Shown here: positions 1 to 12,161 of the stretch, piece by piece
How the letters are laid out: every line of letters begins with the position of its first letter
How positions within the stretch are numbered: position 1 is the first letter of the stretch
Origin: Pomacea canaliculata
Lineage: Eukaryota > Mollusca > Gastropoda > Architaenioglossa > Ampullariidae
Reading direction: 5' to 3'
NCBI RefSeq assembly: GCF_003073045.1
Contig: NC_037594.1
Coordinates: 23,566,927 to 23,630,926, forward strand
DNA: 64,000 nucleotides
The notes under the pieces: generated by a model
Database searches by the model: none
What the model was told of the DNA's origin: nothing
What the model saw: the letters and a program-made list of their open reading frames with translations, nothing else
Translations under genes and position numbers: made by a program

Positions 1-1724
1 GCAGGTATAGAGTGTGTGTAGAAAACTTTTCATAGATCAGGTCAGTAGCAGGGCTATTCAATTATCTTAGCTACCCAACATTTCATTCTTCTAAAGTGGG
101 GGAGAGGGGTTAATGAAAAAGGGTCCTGAAAGGCTTAGATGAAAAGTGGATGTACTCGAAAAGACATCAGAAAGAGGAATTAGCCAGAAGCCTTGACCTT
201 CATGTTAACAAGTGAAGTTACTTGAACTTAGAGGTCTGCATAAAATGGGATGTTTCACTTGCTCACTGGCCAAGACAGATGGCAGTGATACTCATCATTT
301 GTCACCTTGTCACCCCTGTGGCAAGGAACATAACAGATAGCTAGTAATTAGGTATTCCAAGATCTCTCTCCTCCTTTCTCTTTCTCTCTTGCCGCTCAGC
401 TGTTATGGTAAAAAGGTTCAAATGGTAAAGAAATCTGTTGTGACTATTCCCTGGGTTATTTTACACCGTTCAGTGAAACTACAGGTAACACCAGTGAGGA
501 TCAAAAGAGGTGTAATGAATATTGGAGGATATGGACAGAGTGCATTCACATTCTTATGCACATTATTCAGTCTGATGCTATTATGTTCTCTACCAGACTT
601 TTGCTTCAGTGCAGAATGAAAGACATTTGTGACTGCAAATTGTACCTCTGTGGCCTGTGAAATAAGCGCTTTGTGCTGGTCTGAAAATTTAGCAGTAGTG
701 AAGAAAAAAGAATGGATATCATAGCTTAGTGTTGAGGAAGCGAGACGGAACTGTTAGTGGTACCTCATGTCCAAAGTATGATGTGTTCCCTAATACATCA
801 AGTAACCATGTGCTGGATGTTTAAGGGAAAGTTCTTGACCCACGAACTGCAACCTAAAATAAAACCAGGTGCATCAACTATGTCCACTCCCACACCCAAA
901 CGCATACCCGCCAACAGAAGAAGATGAATTTTGAACTTTTCTTTTTAATCTTTAATCTTTCTTTTTAATTTCATTGGCATACATGTGGTAAGCGCACACA
1001 CACACACACACACTTGTGGAACCAGACATCTGTAATTCTATTATAAATCGGAAAATGAAGAACATACAAGAAACAAAATGTGATTTTCCGTAGTTGACAA
1101 GAAGTCTGTTGCCATGCAAGATGACTACAGCAAATGAGAAAGTCATCCAGCATTATAAAGCTGCACACTTACATACATGGGTTGTCTTCTGTCCACCATG
1201 ACTTGTTCTGCAGCATTCTTGAATGGTCAGTTATAGATTTTCAGTGTCAACAAATACAAATTGCCTGGACAAACATTGTCAATATCAACACATAAAACCA
1301 ATTTACATTGTCAATATAAACACACCAGTAGATACATTTTTAGATGCTCAATGGCAAGCGAAACCTCCTATATCATTGGTATGAACACAAAACTGGAAAC
1401 ACTTGATTATCAGTTGAAACATTTACATTGCCACTATTATGATCAGTCCATTGACAGGTGTATTGTTATCAGGCAAACGTGCACTGTTAGTTGTAGTTAC
1501 TCTAGGAAAATTTGTATCCCGTTGTAATAAGTCCCTAAATAGCAGAGAGCTTCCATTAACATAACGACCACCTAGGCAGAGCTGTATAAAGCAGTGAGCA
1601 TTATCACAGGAAACAGGAAAAATGCGGCTTTTTTTTAATAAAAGGAAATATTTTGCTGTTCACAGCGTTCGATGATCAGGAAAGGGCGGGATGGAGCACA
1701 TTTCACTAACAGACAAGTAGAAGG
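1..1724. other. Noncoding stretch, no gene seen
   Basis: I see no supported coding region here. The open frames are short, lack signal or domain motifs and overlap on both strands. A (CA)n microsatellite lies near 993-1014. The part next to 1725 is probably the 3' untranslated region of the minus-strand Met-rich gene; the variant poly(A) signal ATTAAA reads on the minus strand at about 1634-1639. Confidence 0.5.
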
Positions 1725-3163
1725 TTAAACGACAGGTGCAGGTCCGCCCATGCCTTGCATGAAGTGAGACATAAGCATGGCATTCCTTGCGCTGTCACTG
1801 CCACTCATTAATAGCGGCCACATCGATGACATCGGTGACATCGGTGACGCTGATGGGTTCTGGTGGTTGAGCATAAACATCATGGGAAAAAGGTTGTCCG
1901 ATCCTTGGAGAGCCATTAAAGATAAGAAATCTGCAACATCAGTCGCACACAATGATTCAAATCTTTTTTCTTCTTTATAAATCAGATGGTGCCTAAAACT
2001 GAGTGAATGTGACAACGTTCTATAGAATAAACATACCTGTAAAACTTTCGTGACCATTTTACTCGTAAGAAATATCAGTATCACAGCACCCACAGGCATG
2101 CAACACACAGAGACATTTCTTATCTGATTCATTAGGATGGTTGTTTTATTTAATATGAATAATACTTCCTTTTCGTAGTCATTTAGTAATCTTGAGAAGA
2201 GACTCATGAATAGTGATGGAGGGGAGGAAACTAGGAATACCTGGGAATAAACTACCCTTCTCCCCCTCCGACAGCCAGGCCTGTGAACAGGTAATGTGTC
2301 GCCAGTATGTTATGTTACGTGAGTTCTTGTATATGTCTGAATTGTGTCTTTTTTCTGTAAAGCGCCATGAACCTGCCAATACAACCGGGATATGGCGCTA
2401 TATAAGATCGCTGTATCATCATTATCATCTCCAAAAAAAAAAAAAAAATGCCTGGGACTCATCATCATCATCATCAAAAAAAAAAAAAAAATGCCTGAGA
2501 CTCATCATCATCTACAAAAAATGCCTGTGACTTCATGTGGAACAACTTTCAATACCGGTAACCTAGCATGTATTTAAGTTGCACATGTTCTTATCATAAC
2601 AATAGCCTGTGATATTTTTAAGAGTAAAATATTATGCTCTTTACAATATTACTGTAAAATTGTTAGTACGATAATAAAATGCAATGCGTTATATATGAAA
2701 GACTTAAAAGCAGCTGATCACAGGAAATCATCTTTTTGGTAAAAAAAATCACAGAAATCAAAGAAAAAACGAAATGCCATGCTAAGATATTGTCCCATGA
2801 ATTTACCGACCTGGTCCTTTATATGTTTGTATGGTCAGAAGGTAAGCAATATTTTGAACAATAAACAATAACTGGTTGTGTTCTTGATGACACTGGACGT
2901 CAGTTACATCATGAGTGAGGAGGTTTTGAATGTTTGCTGTCAGTGAGGCCTGATTGAACAGCACCACGTGTCAATCCTTTGTTAAAACTACGCCATGTAT
3001 TTCCAGGAGAGCTAATGCTAACAGATGTTTGTAACAGAAGGGAGGAAAAGACAGCAATGTACAAGTACTTACTTTCCATCCCTGTCGAGCCTGTTCCCAT
3101 CATCTGTGCCAAAGATGAGGCCAGCGTCAAGGCCAGCAGCAGAAAGCCTATCATCATCTTCAT
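1725..3163 (-). CDS. Met-rich secreted protein, cluster member 1 (98 aa)
   Basis: Two coding exons, 3163-3073 and 1930-1725, join in frame through a phase-1 GT-AG intron (donor GTAAGT, acceptor TTGCAG). The first codes MKMMIGFLLLALTLASSLAQ, a classic signal peptide, plus a short MMGTGSTGME stretch. The second codes a Met-rich chain with no Cys (about 15 Met in 78 mature residues). It carries two related blocks, LSLMALQGSD and WPLLMSGSDSARNAMLM, separated by NHQNP and a Ser/Pro/Met linker, and ends GGPAPVV. The start at 3163 sits directly before the hydrophobic core; an upstream ATG falls before the likely acceptor near 3191. It shares plan and blocks with the genes ending at 10934, 15831 and 20116. 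Its function is unknown; secretion is inferred from the signal peptide. Confidence 0.75.
2290..2425 (+). repeat. SINE-like interspersed repeat, 3' tail
   Basis: The segment reads through 'gtaaagcgccatgaacctg' and 'gatatggcgctatataag' into a TCATCATTATCATC tail. A diverged copy with the same order of words lies at 47230-47335. It sits in the intron of Met-rich member 1. The head of the element is not clear. Confidence 0.55.
2430..2530 (+). repeat. Tandem repeat, three A-rich units
   Basis: Three direct units each hold a run of A followed by ATGCCTGnGACT and TCATCATC. The A run shortens from about 15 in the first two units to 6 in the last. It directly follows the SINE-like tail and probably grew from it. 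Confidence 0.7.
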
Positions 3164-3353
3164 GGCGACTTCCTCCAAAGTTACCCACAGCTTCATGGGA
3201 AGACATGAATAATTTACTGTTCGTTTATCTCTCTTTTTTAATACTTGTTTGTATGTGGCTTACGTGATAATTTCCTATTCAATGCAACTTTTTTTAAATT
3301 TACCAAGAAGAGCAACAAAAATAGTCCATGGCATAAAGGACAAAAATACTCAC

Positions 3354-3447
3354 TTGTAGTAATGGCGAAAAAGTAGAATGAAGTATCTGCTTCAGGAGTG
3401 CTGAGAGTCGGATTCAAAATCCTTGCCAGCAGACTCCGACCTTTATA
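3354..3447 (-). promoter_or_regulatory. TATA box and noncoding first exon of Met-rich member 1
   Basis: On the minus strand TATAAAG (3447-3441) lies about 30 bases before a likely start near 3415. The leader exon ends with a strong donor, GTGAGT, just after 3354. It would splice to an exon beginning about 3190, shortly before the ATG at 3163. The other three cluster genes have the same layout. Confidence 0.55.
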
Positions 3448-3449
3448 TG

Positions 3450-6400
3450 CGTGCTTGAGGATGTTGACATCCATTTCTATGGACCCACCCGTCAATGTTC
3501 ATATGTAAATCCTGATTTGTCTGACAACAGTTACCCTTCCCCATTCCTTGATGAGGTAACCCATCCATTTTGTCACTAAGCCTTTCTCTCCAACCCCGCC
3601 TCCAACAACCTTAATGCACATGTTTGTTCAGATGGGTTGTTTCTTGATGTTTACTCCCGTAAATTTTACGACCTGTCATTTCCTGATGTTTACTATCATG
3701 TTATGCACGACTTATGCCTGCAATACAACCACGCAGTAGCAAGTATTTTCAAAGCAAACCAATAAAAAGCACTTGGGTTTTGCCAAATTTTGCTTAATTT
3801 CTAAACCCTAGGTAGGTACTACTGTGGCTGAAGAGGCAAATGCTTGTTCTACCGTAGCTGCTGAAGATACTTAGTATCATTATTATCATTACCAACACCA
3901 ATAGACCCTATCATTGTTAAACAAAATATTTATGATACTATCTGATACACATAAAGCTTAATGAGTAAACAACAAACAAACAAACAAACAAACAAACAAA
4001 CAGATATTTGCAATAGAACTGAGATGGAAGTATTTCTTTTCCCCATGAAGGACCTTAATTGTTGTAACATATTACATAAATACACATATTCAACTTTGCA
4101 TATATGTCACATAAAATACAAAACAATTGCATTATACAGCAGAAGGCGCATAATTGCAAAATAAATTTGAATAGAAATATGAAAAACTGTCTTGGCAATA
4201 TTTATATCAAAGTGACAAGTTGCATATTGGGCACTCGTTGTTTTACCATTACATCTTTCACTTTCGAGTTGTGCATTAAAATTTTCAATTGTATATCTAT
4301 GCTGCAATGTTCTAATAAACGGTCGGAAATGGGAGATGGCTTTTTTTAACATCTGGATAAAAACTTTGATTTCGTGGGGCTAGGGAGGAGGGGTGTGGCT
4401 TTCTGTGGGGCTGCGACAGGTGTGGGTTCAAATCTGTTGTGGTTGTTATATTGGGTGTGGTTACACAACCACACTGCCCTATTTCCTTGTCACTTGGTCA
4501 TGCATAAATTTGCTTGAACCCTGGCTCTGGTGGACCTGTCACGCTGAGATGAACAGGACAGGAAAGGACAAGAGGAGTGAAGGAGAGAGAGAAGAGCGAG
4601 ATTCTTTTCCATATACAGACGGTCTGGGCGCCATGCCAAGCGGATGGCTATTCGTGACCCCTTGTGGCAGGTTGAGAATGAATGGTTGTTTTGTTTATCC
4701 CTTGCACAAAATGTCTCTAAATAAAGTGTTTGTTGTCGAGTCGCCAACAAAAAAAACATCGCGCAGGGCAGTTATTTTCATCTGCAGAGAGAGAGAAAGA
4801 AAAGGTGAGGTGAAATTTACGCATTAATCAGACTAAAAAGCGTGTCGTACTACCAAAATAACTGTTGTTACGACGATACACCAAAAAGACGAAAATATCG
4901 TGTCAAGAATTCTTAGGAGCGCGAAAACAGACAAACAAGCAAACACGCGCGGCAAACACACATACGCACCTGGGCACAGGCATACTCACGAACCGACAGT
5001 ACACATTCACACAAGACAAATATCAGCATTACATCACGGATCTCCCATCATCATCATCCTCTCATCATCATCCCACTCGTGGGCTGCAGCATTATGAACC
5101 TTTTGTAAGTTAACCTATATGAACTGCACTGCAGGCGACATATGATCTAAGCAAGCAATCTCTCTATAAACAACTTATAATGCTAGAGGATTTATGTTAT
5201 CAACCGTCAAGTTATCAATGAAGATGACGGGAAGGGCGTTGCTGCGGAAATCTTTCAGCCAAAAAAGTGATCAAAATAGCTATAGCTTAAATTCCTTTGT
5301 TTTGAGCATGAAATCTTACTCTATAGCTGTTACTGCGGCAACTCACCTGAGCACATTACCCTAGGGGAGTGAGCCATAAACTTACTTTTTCTAAAAATGA
5401 TGTCCAGCAAGGCGGTCTACTAATCAAACTTTAAAAACTTGTCAAGCAAACTAGGCAAATTTCAACTGGGGTATAGACACACAAAAACAAGAAAACAAGA
5501 AATGAATGTCTTAAAACACGTTTGCATGCATTAGTTTATACAGCTACACTCTCGTGGCCGCACACACAGACTCACAGAGATACATTCCTGTGCCATTCCT
5601 AATTCTCACACACACACCCGTAATACTCTTGCAGCTATTCATAGACACGCACTTGACAGAGGTACATCCATCCAGCCCAGCCACAGAAGACAAAACACAA
5701 ACATGTAAACAACAAGACCCTGAAGAATGCTCAGAGCTAATTTGATGCATGGGCCCAGATTTCACCTACCCACCCGCCCCCAAAAAGCCCACATACCCCC
5801 CCCCCACCCACACACACAGACTGAAAAACAGAGAGAAAAAATGTGCTTAGGTTCTTTGGAGGCTACACGACAAATGTACCTACCTCCATCAAGCGACACA
5901 ACAACAGACCTACTTAACTCAAGTAACATCCCATGGGCAGCAACAAGATGACGGTTCCTGGCCCAGACATATGGTAAATGAGCTGTTTAATTAATTAATG
6001 TTTATGTGAGTCGGCAAGGATCTATCACCTCGAAAACAGCCTCCTTACCCCTCGCATCCGTGAGTGTCATGAAGGTAACATGGGGAGGTGGAAACAACAG
6101 GTGACAACACCTTCAAATGTTTGTTTGTAGCTCACTTAATTTGCATGCTATAGAACAACACAGACGCGCGCGCACGAACGATCGAAAAAAAAAAACCCAA
6201 CACACACACACAGCTCGCCCTGGTAAATTCTTTATTCGGTTTATCAATGTTTGTAACACTCGGACATACCTGTGCACATTTAAACCTTTTGAAGCTCACA
6301 CTCTTTCGAAATTACAAAATAAATATTATGAAAATATTAAACATATACTCTAAGCTTTCCTCTAGCAAATGTTAGTATTTTACTGATTTTTTTATTTGAC

Positions 6401-6839
6401 CTTTAAGTGAACACGATTGTGTTAAAGCAAGAACAGCGGCGGATAACTTGTAAAAACAGGGACGTAAATTATCTCCTCTTGCCTCTCAGTTTCTCTCGAG
6501 AATTTCATCAGTACTCTCCCTTGTACTGTACGGAGACCTCGCTGGCTTCTGTATCTCTGTCCTCCTCTATTTCCACACACACCCTTTCTCTCAAATTCCA
6601 GGATCTATGCAAATTGTCACCGTTTGTCCGATCATTTCTATATCCCCTGGAATACTCCAAGAAGGCAAAACTGTGTTTGTGTATTTTATTCCGTAACAAT
6701 TTTATGTTAATCGTTCACGCTATTGTATCCCTCATAAGATTCTACGTCGGCTCGAAATGAAAAAAAAAAAAAAAACAAACAAACAAAAAAACTAAAAGGC
6801 CTGCTAAACAGCGCACATTTTGATAAATATCCTCGTTTC
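3450..6839. other. Noncoding stretch, no gene seen
   Basis: I see no supported gene. A (CAAA)n microsatellite is at 3967-4003, and CA-rich and CT-rich tracts occur at 5550-5830 and 6190-6600. A Met-codon-rich patch at about 5040-5080 on the minus strand is too short and stops at once. Confidence 0.45.
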
Positions 6840-7690
6840 AGAGATGATGGATGATGATTATTATCATAATTTGTATAGGGCCTTTCCAAAAATGTCCTCC
6901 GCGCTTTACATCAATCATATATAGACAAAATCATCAACAACCATGCACCCATCCCAGCCTGTAAAACTGGTAAGGTGTGTAGTGTGTAGTGGGGCCCACT
7001 ACTACCCCACTAGTTTTTCAGGCTGTGATATTTGCATATAACAGACTAGCTCACTTCTACAACATACACTCATTTAAACAAAATTAAATTACAGACAAAC
7101 GTTATGCACGCTCAGGGTCAGGACAGGGTCGTAGTGAAATCTTTGAAAAGATGTGTCTTAAGTTTGAAATTAAAGGTGGTAAGAGACTTAGAGTGTCGAA
7201 GGCTGACGGGTAATCCACTACATGTTGATGGGGCTTGGTAGGATGGGGCTTGTCCATACGTCTTTGTCTTAGTGGAACTTGCAGAAGCTTAGTGCCAGAA
7301 GATGAGCGGGTGTATAGATGGGGGTGAGTTCGGAGAGGTAACTGAAGACCAGTGCCAGAAACGGCAAAGTAGAAAGTTTGTAGGCTATACGGTGTAGGTC
7401 TGGCAGCCAGTGAAAAGAGTGAATGATAGGTGATATATGTTCATATCTACATGGTCTGATAGGTGATGTGTTTATATCTAGATAGTCTGCAGATGATCGA
7501 GCATGGTTATTCTGGATCCTTTGAAGTCAGTCAAAAAGATACTTGGGAATTCCGCCTCAAAGAGAATCACAATAATCAATCCTCGACAGCACAAAGGCAC
7601 AGATTAGAGTTTTAGTTGCATCAGTGGTGAGATAATGACGAATGGTAGTGATCCTAGAAAGTTCAAGGTAAGCAATTTTGCAGAAATGAG
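6840..7690. repeat. Degenerate interspersed repeat
   Basis: The segment starts with 'ttgtatagggcctttcc' and 'cgcgctttacatc'. It continues with 'gatgtgtcttaagtttgaa' and a purine-rich middle part. Related wording appears at 44232-44310 ('tttatatagcgcatttc') and 48290-48540. This looks like a non-autonomous repeat family. Its borders are uncertain. Confidence 0.45.
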
Positions 7691-7734
7691 AAATATATAA
7701 TGTGAATACCAACTGATAAAATTTAAATTTATGT

Positions 7735-9739
7735 TGTCTCCTGTTTCTGGTAATCTGGTTCGAGCGCTGAAAGCACTTTCATGTCATTTGGTCTCGATGC
7801 ACAACAGCAGCAAGAGTATGACACTCTTGGAAAGTTTGATGATTATTTTGTTCCATAACGCAATATCATCCACGAGCGTTCACGATTGCACACTAGACAT
7901 CAGAAACCAGAGGAAAGCGTTGAAGAATACATTAGAGACCTGGACGAGCTAGCTGCAAAGCGAGACAAAGACGAAGCCATTCGAGATCGTACTAGGGATC
8001 CTCGACAGTGACTTGTCTGAAAAAGTTACAATTAAAGGCTGACTTAACACTCCAAGACGCCATCTTGCTGGCAAGGCAACATCAGCAGGTGAAAGCACAC
8101 CTGTCCGATCAAAGTAGAGTCAAGGAAAAGTGCCGGTGGTAGTGGTAGTGGTGAGCAAGCGCATGGTCAGTGCAGAGGTGCAAATGGTGGCTCGCGCGGC
8201 TTCAGTGGTCGTCGTCGTGGTAGAGTGGAAAAGAGTGGGTTTGCGTCATTAGCATTTAACGCCTCAAGCTCTAATCGTTGTCGCAGGTGACACGCTAGCA
8301 AAAATATTTGTCCAGCTCAGGAAAGGAAGTGCAACAAGTGTGGTAGGTTTGGACATTTTGCTACAGTATGCAGAACAAAGGTATTGCAGGCAGTCAAAGA
8401 AAAACAAGTAGAGGAACATTTTGTTGTGACTTTGTGGAGTGACAGTAGAGAACATCCATGGACAACTTTACTTCAGTTTGGCGGTTGTGATGTCAAGTTT
8501 AAAATGGACACAGGGGCAGACGTTAGAACTCGGCAGATACACTGACTGGCGACGATTCACTTCCATTCGTCCTTCCTCCCCCTAGGTAATTCCTGAAATG
8601 TTTACTTGGCTATGAGTATTCACATTGAATTTTAACTTCCACTGTTACAAGAACAAAAAAGCCAATAATAACTCTTTCCATTATCATCACTTCCAACCAA
8701 ATATTAAATTTTTACATCATTTTTTCACCGATATGGAGATAGCCAAAGCAATCAAAACTTGTCCCATACTTTGACTAGACAAGGAATTATTCCCATTCCC
8801 CGGACTCTTTCACTCAGAAATTCGCTACAGTGTCTGTCTTCTTCGACGACTGGTGTGGGAATAATCAGTTTTTACCCCAACTACAGAGGTTCAGTGAGCC
8901 TTTTGCCCACTCATGCTGTCATGCACGCTTTTCTTAAAACTGACTCACCTCCACACATTCCAACAAGTACACAGTTAAGGGCGATAATCTCTGCCTCCCA
9001 ACAGACAAAGGTGATAACATCCCCTTCCTCACAAGACGCTAGATAGTGAAAAGGACTGGGTTTTAAAGTTCAGCAGTCATTCAGCAGCAGTGTGCACCGC
9101 GGTCATATATTGTACAAACACTGGGCAACTTCCGACATAGCAGACGTGACGTCAGAAGGTCAGAAGGTCAAGAAACTTCCAGCCGGAGCAATCCCATACC
9201 CAGTCCTGTTCTAAATGACTTTCCTTTTCCGATTTACCCAGTCCCAGTGAGAAGTGAACCACAGGTTGGTATCAGTCTCAACGAACCAGTGTGTGAGTCC
9301 GGCCCTTGGACATCACTTTATGTCAACGTTCCTAATCAATGTCCAGAGTCGACATCCAGTGACAGGGGTCTGCTACTGATGTCAGACACAAATGCTCCAG
9401 ATCGGAGCAATTTTTCTGCCAATAGCAGTTCAGCACCGAATGTCTCGTACTGGCAGAATTATCACCCTGTCCATTCGTTATAAAGACTGATAACAATGTT
9501 TTGAATTTTATTTATCGAAGTAAAGATTCTCCACAATAATCGAACAATCTCAAGAGAAAGGAGATGTAGTGATTAGAGTTATCCCGTGGGTGGACATCCG
9601 GGGTTCTTTGTTAAGTCAATACCCTTTTGTGCTTTGGGCTGGCGAGTCAGGCATGTTGTGTTATGTTGAATCAATACAGTTCTTATCAAATCCTGTTGAT
9701 GTCCGGTGTTAGTCGACTGGAAGCACGCAGTACGATACA
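7735..9739 (+). mobile_element. Ty3/gypsy-type LTR element fossil, broken
   Basis: A gag-like region is followed by a CCHC zinc knuckle (near 8330-8385) and the start of an aspartic protease with an FKMDTGADV-like motif (near 8500-8520). Most of pol is missing. A polypurine tract (9553-9564) leads into a probable 3' LTR (9565-9739) that begins TGTAGTG and ends TACA. No 5' LTR was found. The copy is broken in several places, with unrelated sequence in its middle, and looks old. Confidence 0.7.
8700..9045 (+). mobile_element. Possible LINE reverse-transcriptase fragment
   Basis: Within the gypsy fossil, short stretches resemble LINE reverse transcriptase wording: EIAKAIKTCP, then YPNYRGSVSLLPT, which recalls the NYRPISLLP motif of non-LTR polymerases. 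The fragment is short and degenerate. It may be a later insertion. The call rests on motif resemblance only. Confidence 0.3.
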
Positions 9740-10483
9740 TGCTGCAATCTTTGTGTTGTTATTTGACTAGATGCTCACTTTGTATCAATATAAACAAAAG
9801 AAAACCGAAAAGATTCACAATACCAGTTTTAAGTTAGATATAAAGCTGACAGTAAACTCGATGGCAGATTTGTTGAAGATGTTTTACTGTGTGAAAGAAC
9901 TGATTGCCCTCACAGACTGTTGGTGCAGTGTGCAGTGAACTTTGACAAAATTATGATTTCAGATTTGGTTCCAGAATTGTGTATATAATAAACTGTACAT
10001 ACGATAATCTGAAGCGTGCTTTAATATTGATGCTGTAGAAGATGACATATACTCAACTGTATATAACCTAGAAATTTTAAGTATGCTTGTTGTCCTAAAA
10101 TACTTTAAACTCTAAGCAGTTGTCGTCCATTATTATTTTTACTTTATTTTTGTTGTTGTTGTCTGATGAAAATAAAAATAACGCTTTTTTCGTGGCAAAA
10201 AAATTCATGAAGTTGTGATTATCTGAGGGTACTTGTCACGTTTAATGTTATATTTTGTGCACACCCTTGAATAAAATATTCATAATCATATATTTTCTTA
10301 TTTACATTCTCTCCCTTGTTGTCTTGGCTGAGTCCGCACACCAAGTGTTCTCCACAAAAAATTACATATTTTTATCTATGCCCAATTTTTATATGTAGCC
10401 ACAATTCTTCTTGTCTTATGCTCTCCCTCTCAAACTTACACAGAAGCACACACGCACACAGACGCACACTAAAGTCAAAACAT

Positions 10484-10520
<37 letters not shown>

Positions 10521-10933
10521 CGAGCACTTACCTCCATCACACACACACATATACACAAGTTTTGTATACTCGAACCTGTTTGTTGTGAGAGACTTTATTG
10601 ACGACATATTAAAAAGTAAGAAAACAGTGGCACATTGTACATGCTTATATGCCGCTCAGCTTTCAGCCCAACGCTCACAAATAAATGACAATTTGATGTA
10701 AAAACAATAAAAGAAAGGATTGATTGATGAATTATTTCGACTTTGTTACAGCGGGCGAAAAAAAATATATAACTGAACTTTACAAGCTGTAAAAAATCAA
10801 CCATAAACAAAATGGAAGTATTAAATCGTGCATTTTGGACACTTTCAAAAATATCTCAAAGTATAAGAAGATGATAAGGAGCCAAAAACTAAGATTCACG
10901 CCGCAAGCCAGGACTCCGTGCCTCATGTCTCAC
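9740..10933. other. Noncoding stretch with (GCAC)n microsatellite
   Basis: No gene is supported. A (GCAC)n run lies at 10484-10522 within a CA-rich stretch. On the minus strand AATAAA at 10599-10594, about 340 bases past the stop at 10934, is a good poly(A) signal for Met-rich member 2. Confidence 0.5.
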
Positions 10934-11587
10934 TCAGCCCATGAAGCCCTTGTTGAGCATAGAGAACATGAGCATAGTAGAGGGAGACATCTCGCTGCCG
11001 CTGCCGCTGCCCATTAAAAGGAAGGGCCACGCACTGGGATTCTGCATCGCCATCATCATCATCAGCGGAGAGGACATTTCGCCCATCCCCCCCCGTTGCA
11101 TAAGAAGTGGCAACATGAAGGCTGTGGGAAAGAAAACGAAACGAAGCTGACGTCAGGAAAAAAACAACAACCTACGATTATGGAGAAAAAGAAAGAAGAC
11201 AGGGAGCAAGAAGAACAGGAAGAAGATCAGAGTAGGAATCAGCTCCAGCAGCAAACGGTAACATGTTAAAAAAAAAAAAAGTTACCAATATCTTCTGTAC
11301 ACGCTCCCACACATTCACAAAGACACAAATATTACAACACACATAATGCTCACACACGGTCTTGCAACACTGATGCAGAAGGACTTGCAATTAGTGTGCT
11401 AACCATAACAGCAGCTCTACTTACACATGCCAGAGCCTCCACTTGTAGGACTGGATGCTCCAAAGGTTCCCAGTGCCCCAGGGTCAGAGGGTGGCCCGGT
11501 TCCGAACAAAGGAAAGGGGCTGCCGGTCTGAGCCACCACGGACGTTACGACAGCAGAGACGACAGACACCAACAACAGCTTCCACAT
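10934..11587 (-). CDS. Met-rich secreted protein, cluster member 2 (116 aa)
   Basis: Coding exons 11587-11425 and 11121-10934 join in frame with a phase-1 intron (donor GTAAGT, acceptor TTTCCCACAG). The signal peptide is MWKLLLVSVVSAVVTSVVAQ. It is followed by a Gly/Ser/Pro linker (TGSPFPLFGTGPPSD and onward), a part the other members lack. The last exon codes FMLPLLMQRGG, a PLMMMMAMQNP run, then WPFLLMGSGSGSEMS and a Met/Phe tail: 15 Met in about 62 residues and no Cys in the mature chain. AMQNP matches AMRNP of member 3 and NHQNP of member 1. The start ATG at 11587 immediately precedes the hydrophobic core. Function is unknown; it is inferred to be secreted and structural or metal/redox-active because of its Met content. 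Confidence 0.78.
11178..11264 (-). other. Possible relic block inside member 2 intron
   Basis: The minus strand can be read as MLPFAAGADSYSDLLPVLL, close in wording to YMLPLAAGSGNDNLTRLL of member 3. It lies between the two coding exons of member 2. There is a long T tract just before it but no AG acceptor, so it is not spliced in by a normal site. It may be a lost exon or chance. Confidence 0.25.
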
Positions 11588-12039
11588 CCTGAGGTTTGCT
11601 TCAGTCTTTGATACCTGCAGGCAGTTCACTAGCTTACAAGACAATCGCGAGCACGTGATGAGCTCAGAAGCCTGCGGTGATGTTGATGTTGTTATCTATC
11701 AGCCAGAAAAAAATGAATACACTGAGTTGGACAGTGGTAAGTAATCACCACATCATGCAAACTTTTCCTCAAGCAAGTGCTACTCTACTGTATTTAATCT
11801 GACATTTGATGAAAAAAAAAAATAAACACAAAAAACCCAAAGAAACAAATAAAAAAATATTTAGAAAACATTCAAAGATAAAGAAAGACTAGAGAAAGAG
11901 AGAGAGAGAGAGGAAAAGAATAGCTCCTTTCATGAGATAATCTCATTTGCTCAATCTGGATTACAACCACAAAAGAGTGTTCAATAGTTAATATTAAATT
12001 CCAAAGCAATCACAATCAACTAAGTGATGGCATACATAC

Positions 12040-12159
12040 CACTGTTAACGGACTCTGGGGTCGAGTTTCCTACTAAAAGCCGGTGTTTCTTGGAACACGC
12101 TAGGCTCACAAACACAAACATCAAATAATGAAGCAAGCTCTGTGGCGGGATCTTTTATA
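12040..12159 (-). promoter_or_regulatory. TATA box and noncoding first exon of Met-rich member 2
   Basis: TATAAAA reads on the minus strand at 12159-12153. A likely start near 12125 leads to a leader exon ending at 12040 with donor GTATGT. It would splice to an acceptor CTGCAG at about 11615, 27 bases before the ATG. Confidence 0.55.
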
Positions 12160-12161
12160 CC

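Noticed and set aside
5040-5080. Minus-strand ATG-rich patch resembling the Met-rich exons
   Set aside because: It stops after about a dozen codons in every useful frame and has no signal exon or TATA box nearby; ATC/ATG microsatellite noise is enough to explain it.
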